This document shows positions 1 through 7,693 of a DNA stretch of 20,377 nucleotides, piece by piece (position 1 is the stretch's first letter; each line of letters begins with the position of its first letter). The position numbers and the translations under genes are program-made. The notes beneath the pieces are model-generated. The model was not told where the DNA came from and ran no database searches. It was given only the letters and a program-made list of their open reading frames with translations. The stretch comes from JBCBDX01 sp038529265 (GTDB taxonomy: Bacteria > Pseudomonadota > Alphaproteobacteria > Rhizobiales > Rhizobiaceae): the NCBI GenBank assembly GCA_038529265.1, contig JBCBDX010000017.1, positions 1 to 20,377 of the forward strand, written 5' to 3'.

Positions 1-3000
1 GTTCAACCGTTCCATCCAGCCGCCGCACTTCGGTTTTGCCCAGTTGCCCGTCGCCACCGCCGTCAAGGCCTTTGGGCGGAACCTTGCGGTGTGAGCCTAT
101 GATTGCGCAGTCCATGTCTTCGGTAAAACGCAACCGCCGCACCGTGCCATCCCCGCCATTGAACGCGCCTTGGCCACCAGACCCTTGGCGGATCGAAAAT
201 TCTTCGACCACAATCGGGTAGCGCATCTCCAACACTTCCGGATCGGTCATTCGGGTGTTTGTCATATGCGTATGCACGCCCGACGCACCGGCAAATCCAC
301 GCCCATCATTCATCACGCCCGCCGGAGCGCCCGAACAAATCGTCTCGTAATTCTGATAGCGCTCATTGCCGTAGGTGAGGTTGTTCATCGAGCCTTGCGC
401 GTTGGCTACTGCTCCGAGCGCCTGCAGCAAGCAGTTGGTGACGTGCTGGGACGTTTCGGTGTTGCCAGCCACAACCGCAGCGGGAAAAGCGGGCTTCAAA
501 AAGCATCCGTCCGGTACAATGATGTTGATAGGCTTCAGGCAGCCCGCATTCATCGGAATGCCGCCTTCCACCATCAGACGGAAGACATAAAGCACGGCCG
601 CGCGGGTGACGGGTTCCGGCGCATTGAAGTTATTCTCCCAAACGTCAGAGGTGCCGTTGAAATCCACTGTTGCTTCCCGCTTGTCACGGTCCACGCTGAT
701 CTTGACCTTGATTTCCTGGCCCCTGTCAGTGGGGTAAGTGGCTTCGCAATCCGACAAGCGGTCGATCACGCGGCGCACGCTTTCTTCAGCATTGTCCTGC
801 ACATGGTTCATGTAAGCCTGCACAACGGGAAGCGTGAAATGGCTGACCATCCGCCGCAGTTCCGCTACGCCTTTTTCATTGGCCGCCACCTGCGCTTTGA
901 TGTCGGCCAAATTCTGCGCCGGATTGCGCGCGGGGTAAGGATGGTCGGTCATCAGATGGATGAACGCATCCTCGTCGAAAACGCCCTGGTCGATGAGTTT
1001 GAAATTGTCGATCAGGACGCCTTCTTCATCAACATGGGTTGCGCGCGGCGTGGCTGAACCCGGGGCCATGCCACCGACATCGGCATGGTGCCCGCGCGAG
1101 GCGACGTAAAAGAGGATGTCATCACCCTCAAAGACGGGCGTCACAACCGTGATGTCCGGCAAATGTGTGCCACCATTATAGGGTGCGTTGAGCGCAAACA
1201 CATCGCCCGGCTGCATGTTCGGGTTTTGCCGGATGATGCTTTCCACCGAACGGTCCATGGATCCCAGATGCACCGGCATGTGCGGTGCATTGGCAACCAA
1301 TTGTCCGTCGGCGTTGAAGACCGCGCAGGAAAAATCCAACCGCTCTTTGATGTTAACCGACGAGGCAGTGTTTTGCAGCGTCACCCCCATTTGCTCGGCG
1401 ATCGACATGAAGAGATTGTTGAAGACCTCCAGCATCACAGGGTCGGCATTCGTGCCAATGGGCGCCGTTTCCGTCCGAGCAGCTGTGCGCCGGATGATAA
1501 TGTTGTCGAGAGCAGTCAGCGTAGCGGTCCAGCCGGGTTCGACCATAATGGTCTGATTGGGCTCAACGATAATCGCTGGACCGGTGATCATTGCGCCTGC
1601 GCTCAAATCAGCACGGTCAAAAATCTCGGTCTCGCGCCATTTTCCATCGCAGTAGACTGACCGGGTCTCGCTGCCCTTTGCTTTATGCTCTGTCAGCTCC
1701 AATGGCGCCGTGGCTTCTTGCTCTGTGCCTTGCGCGATACCTTCCACGCCCACCGCTTCCACGATCAGCTTGCGGCCTGGCGAGTTGAAGCCAAACTGGG
1801 CTTTGTGCGCATCTTCAAACGCCATTGCTGCATCAGGAATTGTTCCATCAAACGGCACTTCGATTGCGGTGTCGGTTCCGTCATAACGAACATGCAGCGT
1901 CGCACTTGAATCAATGTGTGAACTGGGCACGCCTTGAGACCGCAACTCTGCCTCAACATCAGCACGCAACCGATTCAAAAGACTCATGATTTCGCCAAGG
2001 CGCTCTTCATGTAGTGGTTGAACGAACGCATGCTGGCGCGATGCAGAGACCTTCGCCATTCCAATGCCGTAAGCGCTCAAAAGTCCCGACAGTGGATGGA
2101 TAAGGATCGCGTCCATACCCAGTGCATCGGCAACGAGACAGGCATGCTGACCGCCCGCGCCACCAAAGCAATTGAGAAGATAGCGGGTAACATCATAGCC
2201 GCGCTGAACGGATATCTTTTTGATTGCATTGGCCATGTTTTGGACCGCGATCTTCAAGAAACCTTCGGCCACTTCCTCTGACGTTTTGCCATCGCCGATT
2301 TCGCGAGCAAGCACAGTGAATTTGCTGCGAACAATATCGGCATCGAGAGGTTCATCACGATTATGTCCAAAGATTGCTGGAAACGTATTGGGGTCCAACT
2401 TCCCAACCATAACATTGGCATCAGTGACGGTTAAGGGGCCACCTCGGCGGTAACTGGCTGGACCTGGGTTTGCGCCTGCTGAGTCAGGGCCAACCTGAAA
2501 GCGGCCATCTTCAAATTTGAGGATAGAGCCGCCACCGGCTGCAACGGTGTGGATCATCATCATAGGTGCACGAATGCGCACGCCAGCCACTTCCGTGTCG
2601 AATGCGCGCTCGTACCCGTCCCCATGGTGAGCCACATCTGTTGACGTCCCGCCCATGTCAAAGCCGATGACTTGATCGAACCCTTCTTCGCGGGCGGTTT
2701 CAACCATGCCAACCACACCGCCGGCGGGACCGGAAAGTATGGCATCTTTACCTTCGAACCTGTCCGCAGCGGTCAATCCGCCTGAAGACATCATGAACTG
2801 CAAGCGATTGTCTGTGGAACCTTGAATGCCAAGTTCCTGCCGCACTTGGTCAACATAGCGGCGAAGAATTGGCGACAGATAGGCATCAACCACACATGTA
2901 TCGCCCCGACCGACAAGCTTGACCAGCGGTGAAACCTGATGGCTGACCGAGACTTGCTGAAACCCAATTTCGGAGGCGAGTGCCGCGGCCATCTGTTCAT

Positions 3001-3520
3001 GTGCCGGATAAGCCCAGCCATGCATAAAGGCAATGGCAAGCGAACGTACGCCGTCGGCATAGGCAGCTTCCAAGGTCGGGCGCAATGTTTCGGGATCGAG
3101 CGTTAGTTCAACCGTTCCATCGGCCAGCACTCGCTCATCGGCGTCGATGACAGCTTCATAAAGCTGTTCTGGCAAGACTATTTCTTTGGAGAAGATGTCC
3201 GGTCTTGCCTGATAGGCGATACGCAGACTGTCACGAAAACCTTTTGTTGTCAGTAAGATGGTGCGATCACCCTTGCGCTCCAGCAGGGCGTTTGTGGCAA
3301 CCGTCGTTCCCATTCGCACAATATCGATCTGCTCGGCCGCTATGACATCCTGCTGCTCGATTTCAAGAAACTCACGTATCCCTTGAACGGCGGCATCACG
3401 ATAGCTTTCGGGATTTTCAGAAAGGAGTTTCTTGGCGGACAAACTACCATCGGGCTTGCGCGCGATGACATCGGTGAATGTGCCACCACGGTCAATCCAA
3501 AATTGCCACCCGTTCTTCAT
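1..3520 (-). CDS. 5-oxoprolinase, fused HyuA-HyuB type (partial, C-terminus outside window)
   Basis: The family hydrolyses 5-oxoproline (or a related hydantoin-like lactam) to glutamate using ATP, in the cytoplasm. Starting at ATG 3520, after an AGGAAAGTG ribosome site, the frame stays open for 1173 codons to the window edge. Bacterial and eukaryotic full-length enzymes are about 1200-1290 residues, so probably only a few dozen residues are missing. The HyuA half (about 1-680) shows the N-terminal IDRGGTFTDV, GTTVATNALLERKG, SGPAGG (around 262), the ATPase-fold GFDMGGTSTDV (around 285-295), HTVAAGGGS and CFGGAGGQHA (around 450-460). The HyuB half starts near residue 690 with LEVFNNLFMSIAEQMG and continues with NAPHMPVHLGSM, SRGHHADVGG and RQGSGGQGAFNGGDG. 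AGVRIRAP and SAGANPGP are typical of true 5-oxoprolinase, but the substrate is not certain; N-methylhydantoinase is the alternative. It is transcribed divergently from the lipoprotein gene. I saw no internal stop or frameshift. Confidence 0.93.
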   Translation of the reverse strand, partial: MKNGWQFWIDRGGTFTDVIARKPDGSLSAKKLLSENPESYRDAAVQGIREFLEIEQQDVIAAEQIDIVRMGTTVATNALLERKGDRTILLTTKGFRDSLRIAYQARPDIFSKEIVLPEQLYEAVIDADERVLADGTVELTLDPETLRPTLEAAYADGVRSLAIAFMHGWAYPAHEQMAAALASEIGFQQVSVSHQVSPLVKLVGRGDTCVVDAYLSPILRRYVDQVRQELGIQGSTDNRLQFMMSSGGLTAADRFEGKDAILSGPAGGVVGMVETAREEGFDQVIGFDMGGTSTDVAHHGDGYERAFDTEVAGVRIRAPMMMIHTVAAGGGSILKFEDGRFQVGPDSAGANPGPASYRRGGPLTVTDANVMVGKLDPNTFPAIFGHNRDEPLDADIVRSKFTVLAREIGDGKTSEEVAEGFLKIAVQNMANAIKKISVQRGYDVTRYLLNCFGGAGGQHACLVADALGMDAILIHPLSGLLSAYGIGMAKVSASRQHAFVQPLHEERLGEIMSLLNRLRADVEAELRSQGVPSSHIDSSATLHVRYDGTDTAIEVPFDGTIPDAAMAFEDAHKAQFGFNSPGRKLIVEAVGVEGIAQGTEQEATAPLELTEHKAKGSETRSVYCDGKWRETEIFDRADLSAGAMITGPAIIVEPNQTIMVEPGWTATLTALDNIIIRRTAARTETAPIGTNADPVMLEVFNNLFMSIAEQMGVTLQNTASSVNIKERLDFSCAVFNADGQLVANAPHMPVHLGSMDRSVESIIRQNPNMQPGDVFALNAPYNGGTHLPDITVVTPVFEGDDILFYVASRGHHADVGGMAPGSATPRATHVDEEGVLIDNFKLIDQGVFDEDAFIHLMTDHPYPARNPAQNLADIKAQVAANEKGVAELRRMVSHFTLPVVQAYMNHVQDNAEESVRRVIDRLSDCEATYPTDRGQEIKVKISVDRDKREATVDFNGTSDVWENNFNAPEPVTRAAVLYVFRLMVEGGIPMNAGCLKPINIIVPDGCFLKPAFPAAVVAGNTETSQHVTNCLLQALGAVANAQGSMNNLTYGNERYQNYETICSGAPAGVMNDGRGFAGASGVHTHMTNTRMTDPEVLEMRYPIVVEEFSIRQGSGGQGAFNGGDGTVRRLRFTEDMDCAIIGSHRKVPPKGLDGGGDGQLGKTEVRRLDGTVE

Positions 3521-3656
3521 TACAGAAATTTCACTTTCCTGATCACTTTTTTCATACTGTGACCAAATGTGCTTTTCGGCGCTGATAGCTGGCAAAATAT
3601 TGTCTTATTCGCAAGTCATTCCGAAGGACCGTTCAAGGGATCGACGGAGACATCAA

Positions 3657-4256
3657 ATGAAGAAATTTCTACTGGCAACCACCACCAGTGTTATGCTCTT
3701 TGGCCTTGCTGCCTGCGGTGGACAACAAGAAAGCGAAGACAGTTCCACAAATACATCCGGGGCGCAGGAAAGCACACAGGGTGCTGCTGAGCCTACACCC
3801 CAAAAGTCCGAGGATGCATCTCTCGCTTTGGAAATTCCCGAAGATCAAAGTCCTGAAGCCGAAAAACCACATGGGCTCTTAGGTGGCGAGAGAGTGGTTT
3901 TGTGGAACTCCACCGACAACTCTCAGACTTTGGAGTATTTGCGGCCGACCGATGAGCTTCTGACAAGGGTATGGATGCTAAAGGCAGCCAACGAGGCTCG
4001 CATAAAGCTTGATAACGGTGTTTTGGCGGGTGTTACGGGCTGCAATAACTTCACGGGGAACTATGAATACAATGATGAAGGTAAAATCGAATTCAGTTCT
4101 ATCGGATCAACAAAAATGAGCTGTTCCCCGGAAGTTATGAATATTGAAAATCGAATGCTCAATATCATTCGGAATGCAGAAAGTTTTGCAGTCAATGAAA
4201 CCGATCTAGTCATTATTGGCCAGGACGGGCAGCGACTGTCATTTACCCAAAATTAG
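3657..4256 (+). CDS. META (HslJ-type) domain lipoprotein
   Basis: A predicted lipoprotein of 199 residues. The start at ATG 3657 is chosen because it follows a CGGAGA ribosome site by 7 bases and gives a clean lipoprotein signal: KK, a hydrophobic stretch, then LAAC with the lipidated cysteine at residue 20. An in-frame extension upstream would bury the signal behind charged residues. Residues about 21-75 form a low-complexity linker rich in Ser, Glu, Gln and Pro. The C-terminal domain (about 100-198) is a META/HslJ domain, seen in W106, GVTGCNNFTGNY with C129, and SSIGSTKMSC with C156; these two cysteines match the conserved pair of the family. HslJ-like proteins are linked to heat-shock and novobiocin tolerance in E. 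coli; no biochemical activity can be assigned here. The gene is followed at once by a hairpin terminator, so it is probably a single transcription unit. Confidence 0.88.
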   Translation: MKKFLLATTTSVMLFGLAACGGQQESEDSSTNTSGAQESTQGAAEPTPQKSEDASLALEIPEDQSPEAEKPHGLLGGERVVLWNSTDNSQTLEYLRPTDELLTRVWMLKAANEARIKLDNGVLAGVTGCNNFTGNYEYNDEGKIEFSSIGSTKMSCSPEVMNIENRMLNIIRNAESFAVNETDLVIIGQDGQRLSFTQN

Positions 4257-4278
4257 TGCCGTTCTTATCACCAACCGG

Positions 4279-4301
4279 TACCCGCACCATTGGTGCGGGT
4301 A
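4279..4301 (+). terminator. Rho-independent-like hairpin after the META lipoprotein gene
   Basis: A perfect 10-bp stem (TACCCGCACC at 4279-4288, GGTGCGGGTA at 4292-4301) with a three-base loop lies 22 bases after the lipoprotein stop codon. The following bases are pyrimidine-rich (TACTCGTCTAAATCTTCTT) rather than a pure T-run, so termination may be partial. Its position between two same-strand genes suggests the lipoprotein and the DjlA-like gene are separately expressed. Confidence 0.7.
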
Positions 4302-4352
4302 TACTCGTCTAAATCTTCTTACAAATCACCCGATTTACAGATAAGTGAAGCC

Positions 4353-5075
4353 ATGAGCGTTTTCAGCCGCATGGCAGAGATTCTGGTTGATGGTGTCAGC
4401 AATGCGGTGGCTGCCACCATTGAGCGTGTCCGAACCGTTTTTGAAGGAGATCCCGATACGAGGGCCCGAGTAGCGTTTTCGATCGCAATGATTGCCCTGT
4501 CGGCCAAGATGGCCAAAGCTGATGGTGTCGTCACGCAAGACGAAGTGAACGCATTTCAAGAGATTTTCGATATTCCAGACCAGGAACGTACGCGCGTTGC
4601 AAGGCTTTACAATTTGGCCAAGCAGGACACGGCAGGCTTTGAAGCTTACGCTCGGCAGTTGGCTGAGTTATGCGGCAGATCCGAAACGGGCGACAGTGCC
4701 CATGGCGATATTCTTGATGGCCTGTTTCATATCGCGAAAGCAGACGGTGTGCTCCATGATAAAGAGTTGGTATTCTTGCAGCAAACGGCCGCGATATTTG
4801 GCATCGATGAAGCGGAGTTTGAAACCATAACAGCCCGCCATGTCGATACGGGCGCGAGGGATCCATGGCGCATTCTTGGCATTGATCCCAGCAGCACGCA
4901 TGCACAAGCGCGCCGCCTTTACCTTGATTTGGTGCGCCAGAATCATCCCGACCAAATGGTCGCCCGTGGCGTTCCGCCGGAGTTTGTGCGCATCGCCGAC
5001 GAGCGCATGGCCGCTATCAATGCCGCTTGGGAAGCCATTGAGCCAATACTCGCCCGATCTGCCAAGGCATCTTGA
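4353..5075 (+). CDS. DjlA-like co-chaperone: TerB-like domain plus C-terminal J domain
   Basis: A 240-residue protein with a TerB/DjlA-type helical domain (about 38-165) and a C-terminal J domain (about 170-235). The TerB-like part has two copies of the acidic signature, AKADGVVTQDE (54-64) and AKADGVLHDKE (128-138), which in this fold may bind metal. The J domain begins DPWRILGID and has the essential HPD tripeptide at 198-200, so it should stimulate a DnaK-type chaperone. Unlike E. coli DjlA there is no obvious N-terminal membrane anchor. I choose ATG 4353 (MSVFSRMAEIL); the open frame extends to an ATG at 4290, but that codon lies in the loop of the upstream terminator hairpin. The stop codon lies 14 bases before the amidase ATG, which suggests co-transcription; this pairing also occurs in other Hyphomicrobiales as far as I recall. 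Confidence 0.88.
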   Translation: MSVFSRMAEILVDGVSNAVAATIERVRTVFEGDPDTRARVAFSIAMIALSAKMAKADGVVTQDEVNAFQEIFDIPDQERTRVARLYNLAKQDTAGFEAYARQLAELCGRSETGDSAHGDILDGLFHIAKADGVLHDKELVFLQQTAAIFGIDEAEFETITARHVDTGARDPWRILGIDPSSTHAQARRLYLDLVRQNHPDQMVARGVPPEFVRIADERMAAINAAWEAIEPILARSAKAS

Positions 5076-5089
5076 AACAGCGGTTGACG

Positions 5090-5854
5090 ATGACTGATGC
5101 CGCAAAGATACAAACTGATCACAAAGACGCCGAGCCTTGTTGGTCGCCCAATTTTGGAGAACGCCGCGACGGTTTGAAACCATCTATGATTGTTCTGCAC
5201 TATACCGGCATGGGAACCGGCCAAGAGGCGCAGAATTGGCTCTGTAGCCCGGATAGCCAAGTGTCTTCCCACTATCTCGTGCACGAAGACGCACGCGTTG
5301 TGCAAATGGTTTCCGAAAACATGCGTGCTTGGCATGCCGGTGCAGGGAGTTGGCATGGTCAAACCGACATTAATTCCCGGTCTATTGGCATTGAGATTGT
5401 TAACGCCGGGCATCCAGAGCCTCCAGAGTTTCCCGATGTTCAAATTGAAACGGTCATCGCGCTGATGCGTGGAATTCTCAGTCGGCACAAAATAGAGATG
5501 TCCAATGTAATTGGGCATTCTGACATGGCGCCAGGCCGCAAGATCGATCCCGGTGAAAAGTTCCCTTGGAAGCGTTTGGCGGATGCAGGCCTGGCGCTTT
5601 TTGTCGATCCTGAGCCGGTTCAAGGTGGCCGTTTTTTTTCACTCGGAGAGAAAGGCGAACCTATCGAAGCGCTTCAAGCCATGCTGGCACTCTATGGCTT
5701 TGATCAGCATGTCGACGGGTTTTTTGATGAACGGACCAAAACACATATTGAAGCATTTCAAAGACGCCACCGACCGCAGAAGATTGATGGCGTCGCCGAT
5801 GTGTCGACCATCATGACACTACGCAACTATCTGCAGCTGATCGCGCAAGTGTAA
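5090..5854 (+). CDS. N-acetylmuramoyl-L-alanine amidase, AmiD-like, with peptidoglycan-binding domain
   Basis: The family cleaves the amide bond between N-acetylmuramic acid and L-alanine in (anhydro)muropeptides, for cell-wall recycling. The 254-residue protein has an Amidase_2 domain (about 20-165) with zinc ligands visible as H37 (VLHYTG), H143 (GHSDMAPG) and D153 (RKIDPG). E102 in GIEIVN and K151 match the catalytic Glu and Lys of AmiD. A PG_binding_1 domain follows (about 187-252: GEPIEALQAMLALYGF, VDGFFDERTKTHIEAFQ). I see no signal peptide, so either it is cytoplasmic or the true N-terminus differs. ATG 5090 is preferred because the preceding TTG at 5072 overlaps the previous stop, though AAGG lies 5' of that TTG. 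It probably forms an operon with the upstream DjlA-like gene. Confidence 0.92.
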   Translation: MTDAAKIQTDHKDAEPCWSPNFGERRDGLKPSMIVLHYTGMGTGQEAQNWLCSPDSQVSSHYLVHEDARVVQMVSENMRAWHAGAGSWHGQTDINSRSIGIEIVNAGHPEPPEFPDVQIETVIALMRGILSRHKIEMSNVIGHSDMAPGRKIDPGEKFPWKRLADAGLALFVDPEPVQGGRFFSLGEKGEPIEALQAMLALYGFDQHVDGFFDERTKTHIEAFQRRHRPQKIDGVADVSTIMTLRNYLQLIAQV

Positions 5855-5951
5855 CAACGCGCAAAACTCATTGATCGTAAGTTGCCCCAATCAGGTCGCA
5901 ATCTTGCGCGAAAGCCCCGCTCCGCATTAGTTGGACGGGAAAACCACAAAA

Positions 5952-6479
5952 ATGACAATTAAGCTTACACCTGCTATTGCAGGATGTGTTGCAGCATTGG
6001 CGCTTGCCGCCTGCCAAACAACCAGTGATCTGACAGATGATATCGAAACCGCCTCGGTGGCCGAAGCAAACACCAATGCTGCACGCAGCACGGTCGACGA
6101 CCGTCCCTACGCCGAGTTGATCGAAAAGTACGCCAACGAAAATGGTGTGCCACTAGAATTGGCGCATGCAGTTGTATTCTCAGAGAGCACCTATCGAGCA
6201 AATGCCCGCGGTGCCGCAGGCGAGATCGGTCTGATGCAAGTGCGACCGTCAACGGCAAGGATGATGGGTTTTAGTGGCGGTAGCAAGGACCTGTATCGCC
6301 CGGAAACCAACATAGCTTACGGCATGAAATATTTGGGCAAGGCCCATGAACTGGCTGATGGCGATACATGTGGCACCATTTTGAGATACAACGCCGGACA
6401 TGGTGCAACGCGCATGAATCCGATCTCTCAGGCCTATTGCAACAAAGTCGAAAAAATCATCGAAAACGACGTTCAATAA
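5952..6479 (+). CDS. Lytic transglycosylase (SLT family) lipoprotein
   Basis: A 175-residue peptidoglycan-cleaving enzyme that should cut the MurNAc-GlcNAc glycosidic bond to give anhydro-muropeptides. It starts at ATG 5952 with a lipoprotein signal ending LAAC (cysteine 21), giving attachment to a membrane on the periplasmic side. After a short acidic linker, the SLT domain covers about 52-172. The catalytic glutamate is E78 in FSESTY, followed by the family motifs GEIGLMQVRPSTA and, near the end, ILRYNAGHG. It is small for the family, essentially a signal plus the catalytic domain. It follows the amidase by 97 bases on the same strand; anhydro-muropeptides made by a transglycosylase are natural substrates of AmiD-type amidases, which fits the neighbourhood. 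The frame extends back to a TTG at 5931, but that adds charged residues ahead of the signal and is less likely. Confidence 0.9.
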   Translation: MTIKLTPAIAGCVAALALAACQTTSDLTDDIETASVAEANTNAARSTVDDRPYAELIEKYANENGVPLELAHAVVFSESTYRANARGAAGEIGLMQVRPSTARMMGFSGGSKDLYRPETNIAYGMKYLGKAHELADGDTCGTILRYNAGHGATRMNPISQAYCNKVEKIIENDVQ

Positions 6480-6553
6480 CCAAATCGTTGCTTTCCAAGC
6501 TCTCCGCCAGCGCTAATTGCCACGGGGATTGATATCGAAAGCATGGTTTCGAC

Positions 6554-6856
6554 ATGATGATTTTGCGACTGGCGCTAACTCTTATTGGTTTGGCGTTTGC
6601 TGCCTTGATTGTTTGGGCAATCGCGGTTGGTGATTTCTGGGCAGAGGGCGCTTGGCTGTTTGCAAATCCTTGGGGCATCGTTTCTTTGGCTGACCTTTAC
6701 TTCGGGTTTCTTTTGTCGGCTGTCGTTATCGCTTTGGTTGAAAGACCCCTGGTTGCAGCAATGTGGATCCTCCCAATACCGTTTCTCGGCAACGTGTGGG
6801 TCGTGATCTGGTTTGTTTGGCGGTTGCCAGTGTTGCGAAAACGACTGAAGATTTGA
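6554..6856 (+). CDS. Small membrane protein, DUF1475-like
   Basis: A 100-residue, strongly hydrophobic protein with about three membrane segments: residues 4-25 (RLALTLIGLAFAALIVWAIA), about 45-63 and about 68-90, ending in a short basic tail (RLPVLRKRLKI). The arrangement NPWGIVSLADLYFGF followed by a short loop and GNVWVVIWFVWRL resembles the DUF1475 family of uncharacterised membrane proteins, where a PW near a DxYFGF and a later GN are conserved. I recognise this from the pattern only. Two ATG codons in a row (6554, 6557) could serve as start; no clear ribosome binding site precedes them. It lies 74 bases after the transglycosylase gene. No function can be proposed. Confidence 0.72.
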   Translation: MMILRLALTLIGLAFAALIVWAIAVGDFWAEGAWLFANPWGIVSLADLYFGFLLSAVVIALVERPLVAAMWILPIPFLGNVWVVIWFVWRLPVLRKRLKI

Positions 6857-6880
6857 ACCGGCTCGCCACGTCCACATTAC

Positions 6881-6910
6881 TTGACGCGCTTATCGCTAAG
6901 CGGCCATAAC
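6881..6910 (+). promoter_or_regulatory. Possible promoter of the response regulator gene with palindrome in the spacer
   Basis: TTGACG (6881-6886) and CATAAC (6905-6910) are spaced by 18 bases, resembling a sigma-70 type promoter, about 27 bases before the regulator's ATG. Nearly the whole spacer is the inverted repeat CGCTTA-TCGC-TAAGCG (6887-6902), which could be an operator for a dimeric regulator, or a remnant terminator of the upstream gene. This is only a pattern match. Confidence 0.3.
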
Positions 6911-6936
6911 GGGCCTTGAGCCGATCGGGAGGGCGC

Positions 6937-7641
6937 ATGACAACGAAAATACTGATTGCGGATGATCATCCATTGTTCCGCGATGCCATTAAGTCGGCTT
7001 TATATGACCAACTAAATGGCGGTGCTGCTGACACAACAATGCTTGAAGCAGGCGATTTTGCTGAAGCAATGAAGGTTCTGGAGAGCGAACCTGACTGCGA
7101 CTTGCTTCTATTGGATTTGAGCATGCCAGGAGCAAGCGGCCTTTCAGCACTGGTCGCTGTGCGCGCAGGTTTTCCTGCGGTGCCGGTGGTCGTTGTTTCG
7201 GCTCATGATGAGCCATCTACCGTTCGGCGCGTGTTGGATCTTGGAGCATCTGGTTTCATTTCAAAATCTGCCGATATGGAAACGATACGCACGTCGGTCA
7301 AAAGCGTTTTGGCAGGTGAGATTGCCATGCCTGAAGGCATCGATCTTGGCAGCGAACATGATCCGGAAGTTGAAGACCTAATCAACCGCATCCGCACGCT
7401 GACCCCTCAGCAGGCGCGCGTGCTTGGCATGTTGTCAGAAGGGCTTTTAAATAAGCAGATCGCCTATGAACTCTCGGTATCAGAGGCGACCATTAAAGCT
7501 CATGTCTCGGCAGTTCTACAAAAGCTAAACGTTGATAGCCGAACGCAAGCGGTCATCCGCTTGTCCAAAATCGGCAATGATCTGCTGAACTTGCCAGGCG
7601 ATGCTGCGGGCGCGCAAGAAGGCGAGCAACTCAACTCGTAG
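6937..7641 (+). CDS. NarL/FixJ (LuxR-type) response regulator, CrbR/ErdR-like
   Basis: A 234-residue two-component transcription factor. The receiver domain (about 3-130) shows the acidic pair D9-D10, the phospho-acceptor D60 in LLLLDLSMPG, S88 and K110 (GFISKSAD). The LuxR-type helix-turn-helix (about 155-212) reads LTPQQARVLGMLSEG then NKQIAYELSVSEATIKAHVS, which is typical DNA-binding sequence. ATG 6937 is chosen over an upstream in-frame start because it is preceded by a strong GGGAGG site. The gene converges on the large hybrid kinase, with only 52 bases between the stops. Pairing of a LuxR-type regulator with a transporter-kinase fusion is known for CrbS/CrbR and MxtR/ErdR, which control acetyl-CoA synthetase and acetate use; the same role here is an inference. 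Confidence 0.9.
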   Translation: MTTKILIADDHPLFRDAIKSALYDQLNGGAADTTMLEAGDFAEAMKVLESEPDCDLLLLDLSMPGASGLSALVAVRAGFPAVPVVVVSAHDEPSTVRRVLDLGASGFISKSADMETIRTSVKSVLAGEIAMPEGIDLGSEHDPEVEDLINRIRTLTPQQARVLGMLSEGLLNKQIAYELSVSEATIKAHVSAVLQKLNVDSRTQAVIRLSKIGNDLLNLPGDAAGAQEGEQLNS

Positions 7642-7693
7642 AGTTCGCCATTTGCAGCAGCTGTTTCCAGGCTGAAGACCACGCTTGACGGTG

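Noticed and set aside
170..1057. A 295-codon open frame on the plus strand
   Set aside because: It lies antisense to the fused 5-oxoprolinase, which is open and family-conserved over the same bases; the plus-strand protein is rich in His and Arg and shows no family motif.
1085..1660. A 191-codon open frame on the plus strand
   Set aside because: Antisense shadow of the HyuB/HyuA boundary region of the oxoprolinase.
4290..4352. Upstream start for the DjlA-like gene
   Set aside because: The ATG falls in the loop of the terminator hairpin and has no ribosome site; the extra residues are not family-like.
4668..5623. Long minus-strand frames across the DjlA-like and amidase genes
   Set aside because: Both overlap well-supported plus-strand genes with catalytic motifs and have no recognisable content.
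5857..5910. Inverted CGCGCAA / TTGCGCG between the amidase and transglycosylase genes
   Set aside because: Seven-base arms about 40 bases apart, with no T-run; too weak to call a terminator.
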